Numbered from the stretch's first letter, positions 31,854 through 41,332 are shown. The stretch is DNA of 64,000 nucleotides from UBA8752 sp965657965 (GCA_965657965.1 CBFHQM010000003.1:1-64000); one strand, 5' to 3'. Numbers and translations: made by a program. Notes: a model not told the origin generated them from the sequence alone.

Positions 31854-32585
31854 ATGAAGTCTTCCCATTCCTCCCCTCTCCTTCGCGGATGGATTTTGGC
31901 CTTGGTCATGATCACTGGCGGATTGGCGACGGCCCAAACGGCCAAGCAAAACTTAGCGAAGTTTGACTACCGCGCCTATCACTTCGGCTTTTTGCTGTCT
32001 GGGAATTCCAGCAGTTTCAATTTCAAGCTCCGGCCAGACTTCACTTTCGCGGACAGCCTTTTAAGCGTAGAAAACAACAGTCTCTCGGGCTTTAATTTGG
32101 CCTTACTCGCCTCGCTCAATGTGAGCCCCGTGGTTCATGTTCGGTTTACTCCCGGACTCAGCTTTCAAGACCGAGGCATGCTGTATCGCTTCCGTTCGGA
32201 GGAAGGCACTGCGACCCCCATTAATGTGCGAACGGAATCCGTCTATTTGGACTTTCCCATCCTTCTAAAGCTCCGTACCGAGCGCATAGGGAATTTCGCA
32301 CCGTATGCCCTCATCGGAGGAAAACTCAGCAGGGACATGCAGTCCCAAGCCGACGTGAACCAGAGCCTTCAAGACGGTTATATCCTTAAGCTGGCCAAAG
32401 CCAACTCTAGCATCGATGTCGGCGCGGGCGCCGATTTTTTCCTGCCTTATTTCAAATTCTCCGTGGAACTGAAAACAGAGTTTGGCATGCGCAACGTTCT
32501 GATTCAAGACGACACGCCGTTTAGCGCTGCCTTTGATGAGCTTCGCACCAGAAGCTTCGTGGTCAGCTTTACTTTCGAAGGCTAA
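31854..32585 (+). CDS. porT: PorT-family outer-membrane beta-barrel protein (T9SS component)
   Basis: A 243-residue exported protein with a signal peptide ending GLATAQ and alternating beta-strand pattern through to a terminal aromatic-rich strand (SFVVSFTFEG). The motifs FDYRAYHFGFLLSGN, SLLSVENNSLSGFNLALL, FTPGLSFQDRGMLYRF and YLDFPILLKLRTERIGN fit PorT, an outer-membrane protein needed for type IX secretion. Several genes in this window encode T9SS cargo, which fits. The 3' end overlaps the convergent prmA by 17 bases. Confidence 0.78.
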   Translation: MKSSHSSPLLRGWILALVMITGGLATAQTAKQNLAKFDYRAYHFGFLLSGNSSSFNFKLRPDFTFADSLLSVENNSLSGFNLALLASLNVSPVVHVRFTPGLSFQDRGMLYRFRSEEGTATPINVRTESVYLDFPILLKLRTERIGNFAPYALIGGKLSRDMQSQADVNQSLQDGYILKLAKANSSIDVGAGADFFLPYFKFSVELKTEFGMRNVLIQDDTPFSAAFDELRTRSFVVSFTFEG

Positions 32586-33423
32586 GGACGCGCCATTCAC
32601 CTTCTTCTCGCAGGGAAACCTGTTCTAGCCCACGTTCTTTTCCTGCAGTAACCAGCGAAAGAACATCCGGCTGCATAAACCCACTGAGCATCAAGGTGGC
32701 ATTCTCGGCCATGGTCTGAAAGTAGGCCTCGAAATCCTCGAGCAAGATGTTCCGATTGATGTTGGCAATCACAACATCAAAGCGATGACGATCTGCAGGC
32801 GTCAACACAGAAGCCCCTCCCTCTCGCACATCGTGATGCACATCCTTGGAAACAGGATTGAGCGTGAGGTTTTCTTCGGTGTTGCGCACGCTCCAAGGGT
32901 CGATGTCGACCAAGACCACCTCAGATGCACCGCGAAGACTGGCATAAATGCCCAAAACACCCGAGCCGCACCCCATGTCCAAAACACGTTTGTTGTCCCA
33001 CGACATGCCCACCATTTCCGCAAGCAATCCGCGGGTGGTTTCGTGGTGACCTGTTCCAAAAGCCATCCTCGGCTGCACGGTCAATTGGTGGTCAAAACCT
33101 TGGTTGGAATCCCGGTGATGAAAGGGTGCGGACACGCGGATGCTTTGGTCGATCTCCACCTCTGGGTAATCGGCTTCCCATTGGGCGTTCCAATTCTCTT
33201 CTTCCACTTCGTTGACCAGCCACTGCTGCAGCCCCAATGGAACCAATCGATCCTCCAGTGCGTTGAGCGCATTCCGGTCCAAATCCGAAGCTTGCGCAAA
33301 AGCATGAAGGGCGTCGCCTTTGTTTTCAAACATGCTGCATCCCACTTCGGACAGCCAAGCCATGGCAATGTCTCTGCCTGGCTCAACGGGTGCGCAGCGA
33401 ACGAGAATGCGAAGCCAACCCAC
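32569..33423 (-). CDS. prmA: Ribosomal protein L11 methyltransferase
   Basis: A 284-residue SAM-dependent enzyme that trimethylates L11. The N-terminal substrate-recognition domain contains VEEENWNAQWEADYPEVEI. The Rossmann methyltransferase domain has PRMAFGTGHHETTRGLL, motif I LDMGCGSGVLGIYA, VDIDPWSVRNTEENL and VIANINRNILLE. Length matches the family. It is followed head-to-tail by tpiA on the same strand (one-base spacing), a pairing that suggests co-transcription. Confidence 0.93.
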   Translation of the reverse strand: MGWLRILVRCAPVEPGRDIAMAWLSEVGCSMFENKGDALHAFAQASDLDRNALNALEDRLVPLGLQQWLVNEVEEENWNAQWEADYPEVEIDQSIRVSAPFHHRDSNQGFDHQLTVQPRMAFGTGHHETTRGLLAEMVGMSWDNKRVLDMGCGSGVLGIYASLRGASEVVLVDIDPWSVRNTEENLTLNPVSKDVHHDVREGGASVLTPADRHRFDVVIANINRNILLEDFEAYFQTMAENATLMLSGFMQPDVLSLVTAGKERGLEQVSLREEGEWRVLSLRK

Positions 33424-34197
33424 TCAATCGGCGATTACTGCGCCATTTTGAATGGCGCGACCAGCGGCAAGCGCCAATGCATGAAAATGATCTGGATCCA
33501 ATGCGGCGCCTCCAATCAATCCACCATCAACGTCTGGACAGGCGAACAATTCGTCCGCATTCGCTGGCTTACAACTGCCTCCGTACAAAAGTGGAATAGA
33601 CTTGGCTATCTCGGCGTCGAATGCTTCAGTGATCCATCCGCGAATGGCACCGTGCATTTCTTGCGCCTGCTCCGCAGAGGCCGTTAGCCCGGTTCCAATG
33701 GCCCAAATGGGCTCATACGCCACCACAACGTGCGACATCCTTTCCGCAGGCAAGCGTAAAATTCCGGCCTCGAGTTGACGCAACACTTTGTCGAAATGGA
33801 CCTCGGACTGACGGTCTTCTAGGCTCTCACCACAACAGAAAATCACACGCAATCCTGCGTCCAATACCTGATCCACTTTGCTCGCCACCGCGGCGTCGTT
33901 GTCACCATGGCCATCTCTTCGTTCACTGTGCCCCACAATCACATCTTGTACGCCACAACCCGCCAGCATGTCAGCTGTAAACTCCCCGGTTTGTGCACCA
34001 GGACCAAAAGCGGAAACGTTTTGTGATCCCAACTTAAACGGCAGGGTTCCTTGACCCATTGCAGCCAAATACGGCGCCGGTGGAGCAATCAGAAGTTCGA
34101 CGCCATCAATAGGGGAAGACAGTTCTGCAAAGGCGTTCACAAATTCTTGTGCCTCCTTGAATGACTTATTGCTCTTCCAATTGCCTGCTACGAGCAT
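33424..34197 (-). CDS. tpiA: Triosephosphate isomerase
   Basis: A 257-residue TIM-barrel glycolytic enzyme. The start is at 34197 (MLVAGNWKSNKSF), the family N-terminus with the substrate Lys. The catalytic His is in VGHSERR, the catalytic Glu and loop 6 in VVAYEPIWAIGTG, and the phosphate-binding LLYGGSCKPAN and GLIGGAALD segments close the barrel. A longer open frame to 34338 overlaps the recQ promoter region and is rejected. Its stop abuts the prmA start. Confidence 0.95.
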   Translation of the reverse strand: MLVAGNWKSNKSFKEAQEFVNAFAELSSPIDGVELLIAPPAPYLAAMGQGTLPFKLGSQNVSAFGPGAQTGEFTADMLAGCGVQDVIVGHSERRDGHGDNDAAVASKVDQVLDAGLRVIFCCGESLEDRQSEVHFDKVLRQLEAGILRLPAERMSHVVVAYEPIWAIGTGLTASAEQAQEMHGAIRGWITEAFDAEIAKSIPLLYGGSCKPANADELFACPDVDGGLIGGAALDPDHFHALALAAGRAIQNGAVIAD

Positions 34198-34289
34198 ATT
34201 TCGGTGGTTTGTATTCGGGAAATCCCGTTTTGATTCGAAGGCGAAAGTTAGCCTCCGAAAGGACAGCAATCCCGTTCCAAGGAGAGAGA

Positions 34290-36188
34290 ATGACACCGCC
34301 GGCAACATCGAGTCCCACATTGTCCGATTTGGAGGCATTGCTTCTACGGCATTGGGGATTCCGCAAGTTTCGTCCCGCGCAAGAAGACGCGGTGCTCGCC
34401 GGAGCCGCAGGTCGAGACCTTCTTGCCATTCTTCCCACTGGTGGTGGCAAATCCATCTGCTACCAAATTCCGGGGCTCTATCGGGGTGGCGTTTGTTTGG
34501 TCATAGGTCCTTTGGTGGCCTTAATGGCAGACCAAGTCAACGGGTTAAAGAAGGCCGGTGTTCAAGCCGATGCGATTACCTCTGCGTTGCATCCCAAAGC
34601 GGTGGAGCGGATGCTCTCTCGGTATGTTCATGGACCCGGTGGGTTCCTCTTTGTTGCGCCGGAACGGCTGACCCAGCCTCAGTTCGTGGCCGCTTGCCGA
34701 GACATGCCCATCCGCACCATAGCCGTCGACGAAGCCCATTGCATTAGCCAATGGGGTCATGCCTTTCGTCCGGATTATTTGCAGCTCTCCGTTCTTCGGA
34801 CTTGGCACCCGGAGGCCAACTGGATTGCGCTTACTGCCACCGCCACAGATCGCGTTGCTGGCCACATTGAAGCGCAATTGCAACTCAAAAGACCACTCCG
34901 GCTTCGGTCAGCGATGCGTCGGCCCAACCTTTCCTTTTCGGTTCAGCACATTGCCAGCAAAGAGGCGGCAGCCGTAGACTGGGCACGACGAGTCAAAGGC
35001 ACAGCCATTCTCTACGTTCGGACGAGAAAGCAGGCGGAACAGATGGCCATTTTGCTTGAGCATGAAGGCTCGTCTGTCGCGCCTTACCATGCCGGAATGA
35101 CCTCCGAAAGCCGAGCGGAACATCAATCGCGCTGGCTCGCCGGAGACCTGTCCATCTTGGCCTGCACCACGGCATTTGGCATGGGGATAGACAAGCCCAA
35201 CGTCCGGGACATCGCACACCTGCATGTTCCTGAATCTCCCGAAAGCTATGTGCAGGAAGCTGGAAGGGCAGGACGAGACGGCCACACCGCGAATGCCGTG
35301 TTGCTTTTGGATGGACAGGCCCGAGATCAAGCTGCAGATCGAATTCGACACCAGTGGCCTTCCATGGACACCGTGCGTGGGGTTTTGCAAGGAATCGCCA
35401 ACCAACTTGGTTTGGCGGTTGGAACGGCCATGGAAACTCCTTCCGAAGTGAATTTAGCAGCTTTAACCCGTGCACTTCAATGCCGATCAGCGCATGTGCA
35501 TACTGCAGTCGATCTTCTTTCTCGCGCAGGTGTCATTGAACTACATCACACCTCTCCCAGCCTCAAGTTTGGCTGGCTAAAGGCCCCGAAGGACATTCAG
35601 CCATGGGCCAATGCCGTGGCCCATGATCAAGTCTGGCGACAACAATTGGTTCTTCACAACCCTCCCAAACGAAGCGAAACGGTGTCGCTCAATGTGCATC
35701 AATGGTCCAAACAATCTGGCGGCAATGCCACTGCAGGTTGGGCCCGCTTGAAGCAATGGGAAGAATCCGGATGGATAGAACTTCTGAACGCAGACCAACA
35801 GGTCTCCCTTTCTTTTCCAGAAGCAAGGCCAAGCGCGGCAAACTTCACTTTGCCCAGTGGACTCTTGTCCGACCGGGTCAAGGAGTCCCAAGAACGCTGG
35901 CAAGCCATGGAGCAATACCTCTCCACAACGACCTGTCGGGCGGTTCAACTTGAGGCTTGGTTTGAAGGCGGCACGGCCGACCCCTGTGGCATTTGCGACA
36001 TCTGTTCGCCCCCAGCGCCCCCCTTGGAACAGGAGATACTCGAGTGGATTGGACCGGGCATCTCTGCCTTGGACCTAAAGCAGCGCATTCCAATGGTCCA
36101 TCATGATGTTGTGCGCGAACGCTTGGAGGACCTTCGAAGCCAAGGCAAAATTGAATGGCGGGATGCTTGGATTCATCCCAAGAGATAA
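34290..36188 (+). CDS. recQ: ATP-dependent DNA helicase, RecQ family
   Basis: A 632-residue superfamily 2 helicase for recombination and repair. The start at 34290 has a good ribosome-binding site, AAGGAGAG, eight bases upstream. Motifs in order: FRKFRPAQEDAV (motif 0), PTGGGKSICYQIP (Walker A), VDEAHCISQWGHAFRPDY (DEAH plus aromatic-rich loop), FGMGIDKPNVR and QEAGRAGRDGH (motif VI). The C-terminal part keeps the zinc-binding Cys set (TCRAVQLEAWFEG...CGICDIC) and a short winged-helix-like end. A full HRDC domain is not evident. Confidence 0.92.
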   Translation: MTPPATSSPTLSDLEALLLRHWGFRKFRPAQEDAVLAGAAGRDLLAILPTGGGKSICYQIPGLYRGGVCLVIGPLVALMADQVNGLKKAGVQADAITSALHPKAVERMLSRYVHGPGGFLFVAPERLTQPQFVAACRDMPIRTIAVDEAHCISQWGHAFRPDYLQLSVLRTWHPEANWIALTATATDRVAGHIEAQLQLKRPLRLRSAMRRPNLSFSVQHIASKEAAAVDWARRVKGTAILYVRTRKQAEQMAILLEHEGSSVAPYHAGMTSESRAEHQSRWLAGDLSILACTTAFGMGIDKPNVRDIAHLHVPESPESYVQEAGRAGRDGHTANAVLLLDGQARDQAADRIRHQWPSMDTVRGVLQGIANQLGLAVGTAMETPSEVNLAALTRALQCRSAHVHTAVDLLSRAGVIELHHTSPSLKFGWLKAPKDIQPWANAVAHDQVWRQQLVLHNPPKRSETVSLNVHQWSKQSGGNATAGWARLKQWEESGWIELLNADQQVSLSFPEARPSAANFTLPSGLLSDRVKESQERWQAMEQYLSTTTCRAVQLEAWFEGGTADPCGICDICSPPAPPLEQEILEWIGPGISALDLKQRIPMVHHDVVRERLEDLRSQGKIEWRDAWIHPKR

Positions 36189-36225
36189 AGGGGCTTTGGT
36201 GGACCCTCCCGAGTACCTTCGCTTC

Positions 36226-37464
36226 ATGTCTAACGTTGCTGCACCCATTCAACACGCCCACGTCCACTTGAGTCCAGGCAAAGAGAAGAGTTTGATGCGG
36301 GGTCATCCTTGGGTCTTCTCCGGTGCCATTGGAAAGATCGAAGTCGATGAGGCTGAGCCGGCAGCGGGAGACTGGGTCCGCGTGATCGCTGCATCCGGCG
36401 CATTTATTGGTTGGGGCCATTGGGGAACGGGCTCCATCGCTGTGCGGTTGTTGAGCCGTGAAGACGCACCAGCCCCACCAAATGAAGATTGGTGGACGGG
36501 ACATTTGTCCGCTTGCCTTGATGTTCGCAAGCACGCTGGGCTTTACGGAAGTGATGAAGCGAATGCCAATGGGTTCCGATGGATTCACGGTGAAGGTGAT
36601 GGGCTATCGGGACTTGTCGTCGATTTTTATGCAGGTCTAGCCGTCGTGCAAACGCACTCTATGGGCATGCACAGGGCATTGCCAGAGATCGTTACGGGCC
36701 TAAAAAACGCCATGCCCAGCCTCAAAGGTGTGGTCAACAAGAGCACATCACTGCTCAAGAAACTCAATGAAGCCGGTGCCGAAGACGGGAGTGACGGCTG
36801 GCTCTGGTCAGACGATGACATGCCTCTGCCCCACCCATTTCTAGAGCACGGCCTACAATATGAAGTAGACCCCATTGCCGGTCAAAAAACAGGTTTTTTT
36901 CTCGACCAACGGGAAAACCGCCGCTTGCTTATGGAAATGGTCGGCGACCGTTCCGTTTTAAATGCATTCAGCTATACAGGTGGTTTTAGCATGGCTGCTC
37001 TCCGAGGTGGCAGTTCACATGTTGTGAGTTTGGATGCCTCTCAAGCTGCAGTCAATTTGGCGTCACGCCATGCAGAACTCAACGGATTTTCGGGTCGACA
37101 CGAGGCCATTTGCGGAGACGTCCTTCACCATTTGAAGTCAGTAGATACGCTGCCCGAAGTGGTCATTTTAGATCCGCCAGCTTATGCCAAGAGCCGCAAC
37201 GCCCGGCACAAAGCGGTTCAAGGCTACAAGCGGCTCAACGAAACGGCATTGCGTAAAATGCCGTCCGGGGGACTGCTGTGGACCTTTAGCTGCTCGCAAG
37301 TGGTCGACGCTCAACTATTTGAAGACACGATTGTGGCAGCAGCCATCGCTTCTGGTCGCAAAGTGCGCATCTTAAAACGGCTTGGCCAACCTGCAGATCA
37401 CCCCACCATGGCTGGTCACAGTGAGGCCCGTTACCTCAAAGGCCTCATTCTGCACATCGGGTAA
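36226..37464 (+). CDS. Class I SAM-dependent 23S rRNA methyltransferase, RlmI-like
   Basis: A 412-residue protein of the RlmI (YccW)/RlmK-L group that makes 5-methylcytosine in 23S rRNA. The start at 36226 precedes an N-terminal PUA domain (VHLSPGKEKSLMRGHPWVFSGAI...GDWVRVIAASGAFIGWGHW). The catalytic half contains KTGFFLDQRENRRLL, FSYTGGFSMAALRGGSSHVVSLDASQ (SAM site) and VILDPPAYAKSR, with WTFSCSQ holding the catalytic Cys. It starts 38 bases after recQ on the same strand. The exact modified base is inferred from family. Confidence 0.88.
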   Translation: MSNVAAPIQHAHVHLSPGKEKSLMRGHPWVFSGAIGKIEVDEAEPAAGDWVRVIAASGAFIGWGHWGTGSIAVRLLSREDAPAPPNEDWWTGHLSACLDVRKHAGLYGSDEANANGFRWIHGEGDGLSGLVVDFYAGLAVVQTHSMGMHRALPEIVTGLKNAMPSLKGVVNKSTSLLKKLNEAGAEDGSDGWLWSDDDMPLPHPFLEHGLQYEVDPIAGQKTGFFLDQRENRRLLMEMVGDRSVLNAFSYTGGFSMAALRGGSSHVVSLDASQAAVNLASRHAELNGFSGRHEAICGDVLHHLKSVDTLPEVVILDPPAYAKSRNARHKAVQGYKRLNETALRKMPSGGLLWTFSCSQVVDAQLFEDTIVAAAIASGRKVRILKRLGQPADHPTMAGHSEARYLKGLILHIG

Positions 37465-37465
37465 A

Positions 37466-38104
37466 TCAAGGCTGTAAGCGGACACTGGCCCAACCTTCCT
37501 CTTGACGATTAAAAAGGATTCGATCATGCAATCGGCCCGGTCTTCCTTGCCAAAATTCGATGGATTCCGTGCGCAACCGATACCCGCCCCAATGTGGCGG
37601 ACGGCTTACCTCATTCGGGAATTGTGCTTCCATGGCCTTCCTCCGAACTTCCAAGGCCTCGCGGTTCAAAATGGTTGCGCTTTGATTCGACGTCCAAGCC
37701 CCGATTTGACTGGCGCGCGGCCGGGAAGCGAAATATCGATCTGATTCTTCGCTGGAAAGACGCGCTACACTCCCACGTACTCGCAGCTGACGCTCAATGT
37801 CCCGCCAGAAGAAAGTCACCGCTGCATGCGGATGCGCCAACAACTCCTCCCCTTTGGCACTGGCATAGTTGGTGTAAAAAACCAAGCTCAAGGAAGCTTC
37901 TTCTACTTCGCGCAACAGGACGATGCGGGCCTCGGGATTTCCGTCTAGTCCCCTCGTGGACAAGGTCATCGCATTGTAGTCTTGGGGATCTGCTGCTTTG
38001 GCATCGTCGAGCCACCCAAACAACAGTGCTGTTGGATTGTCGAGACGCCCATCTAGGCTCCCCTTGGCGTAGTCTTTTCTGTCTTCGTATTGCCCCATGG
38101 TCAA
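37466..38104 (-). CDS. pdxH: Pyridoxamine 5'-phosphate oxidase
   Basis: A 212-residue FMN enzyme that makes pyridoxal phosphate. Motifs: an early YAKGSLDGRLDNPTALLFGWLDDA stretch, RIVLLREV, FYTNYASAKGEELLAHPHAAVTFFW, RQLRVRG, FASRPRASQIGAWTSNQSA (signature), PPHWGGYRLRTESIEFWQGRPGRLHDR and the C-terminal RLQP. Length is normal. It lies 25 bases after the dioxygenase-methyltransferase fusion on the same strand and probably shares its message. Confidence 0.95.
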   Translation of the reverse strand: MTMGQYEDRKDYAKGSLDGRLDNPTALLFGWLDDAKAADPQDYNAMTLSTRGLDGNPEARIVLLREVEEASLSLVFYTNYASAKGEELLAHPHAAVTFFWRDIERQLRVRGSVARLSSEESDRYFASRPRASQIGAWTSNQSATILNREALEVRRKAMEAQFPNEVSRPPHWGGYRLRTESIEFWQGRPGRLHDRILFNRQEEGWASVRLQP

Positions 38105-38129
38105 GAAAGGCTGCCCCGGCCCAATAAGT

Positions 38130-39533
38130 TCAAATCGAACGGGGCTTTTCTGCCACGATCAAGAGGTTTCCCTCTAGTTCTGCAGCATCCAAACATTCAC
38201 CAGGACGTCGGACATACCCAATTTTGTGAACCGCCGTGACCTGAAGGCCACAAGACTCCACCAATTGCACAATGTCTTTTTCTGCACAGTAATGCAAGAA
38301 AGCCACCGTTTGACCGTCGTGGCGCTTATAAAACAAATCTCCTTTTTCGTAGCCTTGTTGGTCTAAACCCAGTTCCTCATAGAGGCGCACGGCCTCTGGC
38401 CCCCACTCAAAGCTATTCTCGACATTGAAAACGTCGAAATAGAAGCGTCCACCAGCATCGAGACTTTCACTGACTTTGAGCAAACTCTTTTTACGCTCTT
38501 CGGCGTTTGGAATGTGTCCGAAGGCGTAAAGAAACGTGATCGCACCATATTGGTTTGGTTCGATGGCCATCTCATTCCAGTGGCCAATTCGGGTGCGCAC
38601 TCCCCTTTCTTGGGCTTGTTCGGCCATCGACAAACTGATGTCGACGCCATCCATAGAATAGCTCAATTGAGCGGCTGAACGAATGGCCTCCGCCCTTCTG
38701 CCCGTGCCACATGCGATGTGCAGAACAGAGTTCGGTTGCAACTCACGTAAATCTTCGGCAATCAACCGATTGATGCAATCGGTGTACGCACTTCGCTTTT
38801 CGCTGCCCTTGTCCAAATGATCGTAAGCCTCGGCCTGTTCTGAATAATACCCCTGAAGCGCAGAAAGAATGTCCGATTCCGAGGGCTTCGGAATCAAGGG
38901 GTAAAGTCGATGGGTGCGGTTTCCCGGAACAGCGCGAATGGGCACAAATTCAAATGCGTCTTTTTGGAGTGTGCGAAAGCCTGCGTCTGATTGATTAAAC
39001 GAAGCCGTCGTCGCCTTGTCGTTTAACTCACCGCGCCAACCCTTTTCGGCGTCGAAAATGACCATTCCATCCAACGTCTCCAGTGCAGGAGCATAGAAGT
39101 GAATGGTCACCAGAGGCTTGTCGAGGCTTGGATTCACGATTTTGTGAATCGTGCCATCGGGTTCGGGCAAGACTCCACCTGCACTTACACGCAAAGCGCA
39201 CCCTTCCTTGAGTGTTTTGCTGGCTGCATCATAACGGTACTCCACATTTTCAACTTCACCACTGACGCAAAGCACATACCCCCAAAAGCCCTCATGGTGG
39301 TGAATGGCACTCTCCACCCCTGGTGGCCAGTGCAAGACCACCACTTCAAAAGGGTCCATGAGTAAAATGTTGCGCGCATAATTGTCCGTCATGCCCTTGA
39401 TGGAAGGGATGTGTGGCGCAACATCGATTTCCTCGAGCTTCAATCCCCTTACCCATTGCCCAAGCCATTCGAAATCAAAGGCTTTGGGGGTTTGGGTTTG
39501 AATGGATTCAAGTAGGCCTTTCATGCTCGGCAT
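38130..39533 (-). CDS. Cysteine dioxygenase-like cupin fused to a SAM methyltransferase
   Basis: A 467-residue two-domain protein. Residues about 1-155 fit the thiol dioxygenase (CDO) fold: three iron-ligand His (His78 and His80 in AIHHHEG, His130 in GTIHKIVN) and a Ser-His-Tyr-like triad as Thr143-x-His145-x-Tyr147. The position of the crosslink Cys of animal CDO is Gly85, as in many bacterial enzymes. Residues about 225-460 are a class I methyltransferase (VLHIACGTGRRAEAI, VDISLSMAEQA, ITFLYAFGHI). No signal peptide. The substrate is unknown; oxidation of a small thiol followed or preceded by methylation is a guess. pdxH follows downstream. Confidence 0.78.
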   Translation of the reverse strand: MPSMKGLLESIQTQTPKAFDFEWLGQWVRGLKLEEIDVAPHIPSIKGMTDNYARNILLMDPFEVVVLHWPPGVESAIHHHEGFWGYVLCVSGEVENVEYRYDAASKTLKEGCALRVSAGGVLPEPDGTIHKIVNPSLDKPLVTIHFYAPALETLDGMVIFDAEKGWRGELNDKATTASFNQSDAGFRTLQKDAFEFVPIRAVPGNRTHRLYPLIPKPSESDILSALQGYYSEQAEAYDHLDKGSEKRSAYTDCINRLIAEDLRELQPNSVLHIACGTGRRAEAIRSAAQLSYSMDGVDISLSMAEQAQERGVRTRIGHWNEMAIEPNQYGAITFLYAFGHIPNAEERKKSLLKVSESLDAGGRFYFDVFNVENSFEWGPEAVRLYEELGLDQQGYEKGDLFYKRHDGQTVAFLHYCAEKDIVQLVESCGLQVTAVHKIGYVRRPGECLDAAELEGNLLIVAEKPRSI

Positions 39534-39655
39534 TGGGTGTCTGGCGAAGATAAAGAGGGACAGGCCATGGAACCAATGTCACGAGTCGCCGTTTTGTGGA
39601 ATGAAACCTTTTTGAATGCAGCCGAGTAAAGGAGGTCGATTCCAAACTCTTGTCC

Positions 39656-39874
39656 ATGTCCAACCGACGCATTGTGAGCTACGAAAAGCTCGACCAAGCC
39701 ATCCGCAAAATCATCAAGAAACGCTATCCTGATGGTTTCGATGGCCAAACATTCAACCTTCGTTTGCCCACCAGCAAAGAAGTGTTCCGGATGATCAAAA
39801 TTGAAGCGAACGAGATTCAATACATGGTGAAAGTAGGTCCCGCCATAGAGGGCGTGGACTACGTTGTCGACTGA
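39656..39874 (+). CDS. Small conserved protein of unknown function
   Basis: A 72-residue protein, MSNRRIVSYEKLDQAIRKIIKKRYPDG..., ending GPAIEGVDYVVD. It is basic at the N-terminus and has no membrane segment or known motif that I recognise. A GGAGGT at 39631-39636 precedes a TTG at 39650 that would add two residues; the ATG at 39656 is preferred. A strong terminator follows, supporting a real short transcription unit. The opposite strand is also open but shows no family similarity. Confidence 0.65.
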   Translation: MSNRRIVSYEKLDQAIRKIIKKRYPDGFDGQTFNLRLPTSKEVFRMIKIEANEIQYMVKVGPAIEGVDYVVD

Positions 39875-39899
39875 TTCGCCATTCGCGATTCCACAGTTG

Positions 39900-39933
39900 A
39901 AAAGGGAGGATTCCAAAAGGGTCCTCCCTTTTT
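39900..39933 (+). terminator. Rho-independent terminator after the 72-residue gene
   Basis: The stem AAAAGGGAGGA ... TCCTCCCTTTT has 11 matching bases, an 11-base loop and a T-rich end. It lies 25 bases after the stop at 39874. Confidence 0.85.
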
Positions 39934-39980
39934 CGTGTGCGGGATTTCTATGCCGAACTTGGGGCCTCATCTCCGTCATC

Positions 39981-41318
39981 ATGTCCACCTCTGTTCGCTT
40001 CCTGTTTCTTCTCCTGATCATTCCGCTTTGCCACAATGGTCAATTGACATGTCAGCCTATGGTGGGGCATACCGGACTTTCCAATGCGAGAATCTGGGTG
40101 CAAGGGCCATCGGGCAGCAAGGCACACCTAGAGTACTGGGCAGACACCATGGGCAGTGCACCTGTAGATGTGTCCATATCCGAGATTCAGCTGCTTTCGC
40201 AAAACCAAGGGAATTCCGTCATTTTTGACCTGGGCCAATTGGAGCCCGGAACGGACTATCGATTTCGAGTTTATCTCGGGTCGCAAATGATGACACAAGG
40301 CGTGGATACGGGTGCCATGGCATTCAAAACTCAGCCGCTCTGGCAGTATCGCTTTGACCCGCCCACCTTTAAAATGGCGCTGGGTTCATGTGTTTTCATC
40401 AACGAGACGGCATATGACAGACCGGGACGGCCCTATGGCGGTGGATACGACATCTTCGATGGCATTGCCAAAGAGGATCCCGACATGATGCTCTGGCTCG
40501 GAGACAATGTCTACTTCCGAGAGGTGGATTGGGCTTCGAAATCAGGAATGATGCACCGGTACAACCACATGCGCACCTTGCCCGAGATCCAGTCTCTCTT
40601 GGGTGCCTGTCCGCATTATGCCATTTGGGACGATCATGATTTTGGTCCCGACAACTCCGACGGTAGCTGGATTCACAAGGACTGGGCCGAGGATACGTTC
40701 TCCCACTATTGGCCGAATCCCTCACAAGGCCTTGCAGATGTCGGCGGCCATGGGATTACCACGGCTTTCCAATTTCATGATGTGGACTTCTTTCTCCTCG
40801 ACAACCGATACTTCCGGGTGAGTCACGAAAACAAAACACAGCCAACTCAGGTCCTCGGTCAAGTGCAACTTGATTGGCTTATTCAAGCCCTGCAAGCCAG
40901 TCGAGCCCCATTCAAAGTGGTGGCCATAGGGGGGCAAATGCTCTCGGATTACGCCAAATATGAAAACATGGCGCAATTCCCTGAAGAGCGAGAAGCGATT
41001 CTTCGTCGCATTGAAGAGGAAAACATTCGAGGTGTGGTGTTCTTGAGTGGTGACCGCCACAGCACCGAGTTGAGCGAGGTGGAATTGGGCAACGGAAGAA
41101 AGGTCATTGACTTCACGTGCAGTGCCATGACAAGTGGTACCCACGACAACACTTCCGAACCCAACCACAACCGCGTGCCCGGCACCATGGTAGGCGTTCG
41201 CAATTACGGCACCATCGAAGTCGCGGGTCCTCGAAAGGAACGCGTCATGACCCTTCGTGCGCACGACAGCAAAGGACAAATCCTCTGGGAGCGTGAATAC
41301 GCAGCTTCAGACCTTTGA
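39981..41318 (+). CDS. PhoD-like alkaline phosphatase/phosphodiesterase, exported
   Basis: A 445-residue exported metallophosphatase. The start at 39981 opens the signal peptide MSTSVRFLFLLLIIPLCHNG; a longer in-frame start at 39864 lies before the terminator and is rejected. An N-terminal fibronectin-like domain (MVGHTGLSNARIWVQGPSG) is followed by the PhoD catalytic domain with ALGSCVFI, MLWLGDNVYFREVDW, AIWDDHDFGPDNSDGSW, and FLSGDRHSTELSE. Family members are calcium/iron phosphodiesterases used to gain phosphate; the substrate here is not determined. It has no T9SS domain. Confidence 0.85.
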   Translation: MSTSVRFLFLLLIIPLCHNGQLTCQPMVGHTGLSNARIWVQGPSGSKAHLEYWADTMGSAPVDVSISEIQLLSQNQGNSVIFDLGQLEPGTDYRFRVYLGSQMMTQGVDTGAMAFKTQPLWQYRFDPPTFKMALGSCVFINETAYDRPGRPYGGGYDIFDGIAKEDPDMMLWLGDNVYFREVDWASKSGMMHRYNHMRTLPEIQSLLGACPHYAIWDDHDFGPDNSDGSWIHKDWAEDTFSHYWPNPSQGLADVGGHGITTAFQFHDVDFFLLDNRYFRVSHENKTQPTQVLGQVQLDWLIQALQASRAPFKVVAIGGQMLSDYAKYENMAQFPEEREAILRRIEEENIRGVVFLSGDRHSTELSEVELGNGRKVIDFTCSAMTSGTHDNTSEPNHNRVPGTMVGVRNYGTIEVAGPRKERVMTLRAHDSKGQILWEREYAASDL

Positions 41319-41332
41319 TTCGATCCTTTGTG

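Noticed and set aside
39864..39980. Upstream in-frame start for the PhoD-like gene
   Set aside because: It would read through the terminator at 39900-39933 and hide the signal peptide that begins at 39981.
39534..40036. Minus-strand open frame covering the 72-residue gene
   Set aside because: No signal, domain or upstream context; the plus-strand gene has a terminator directly after it.
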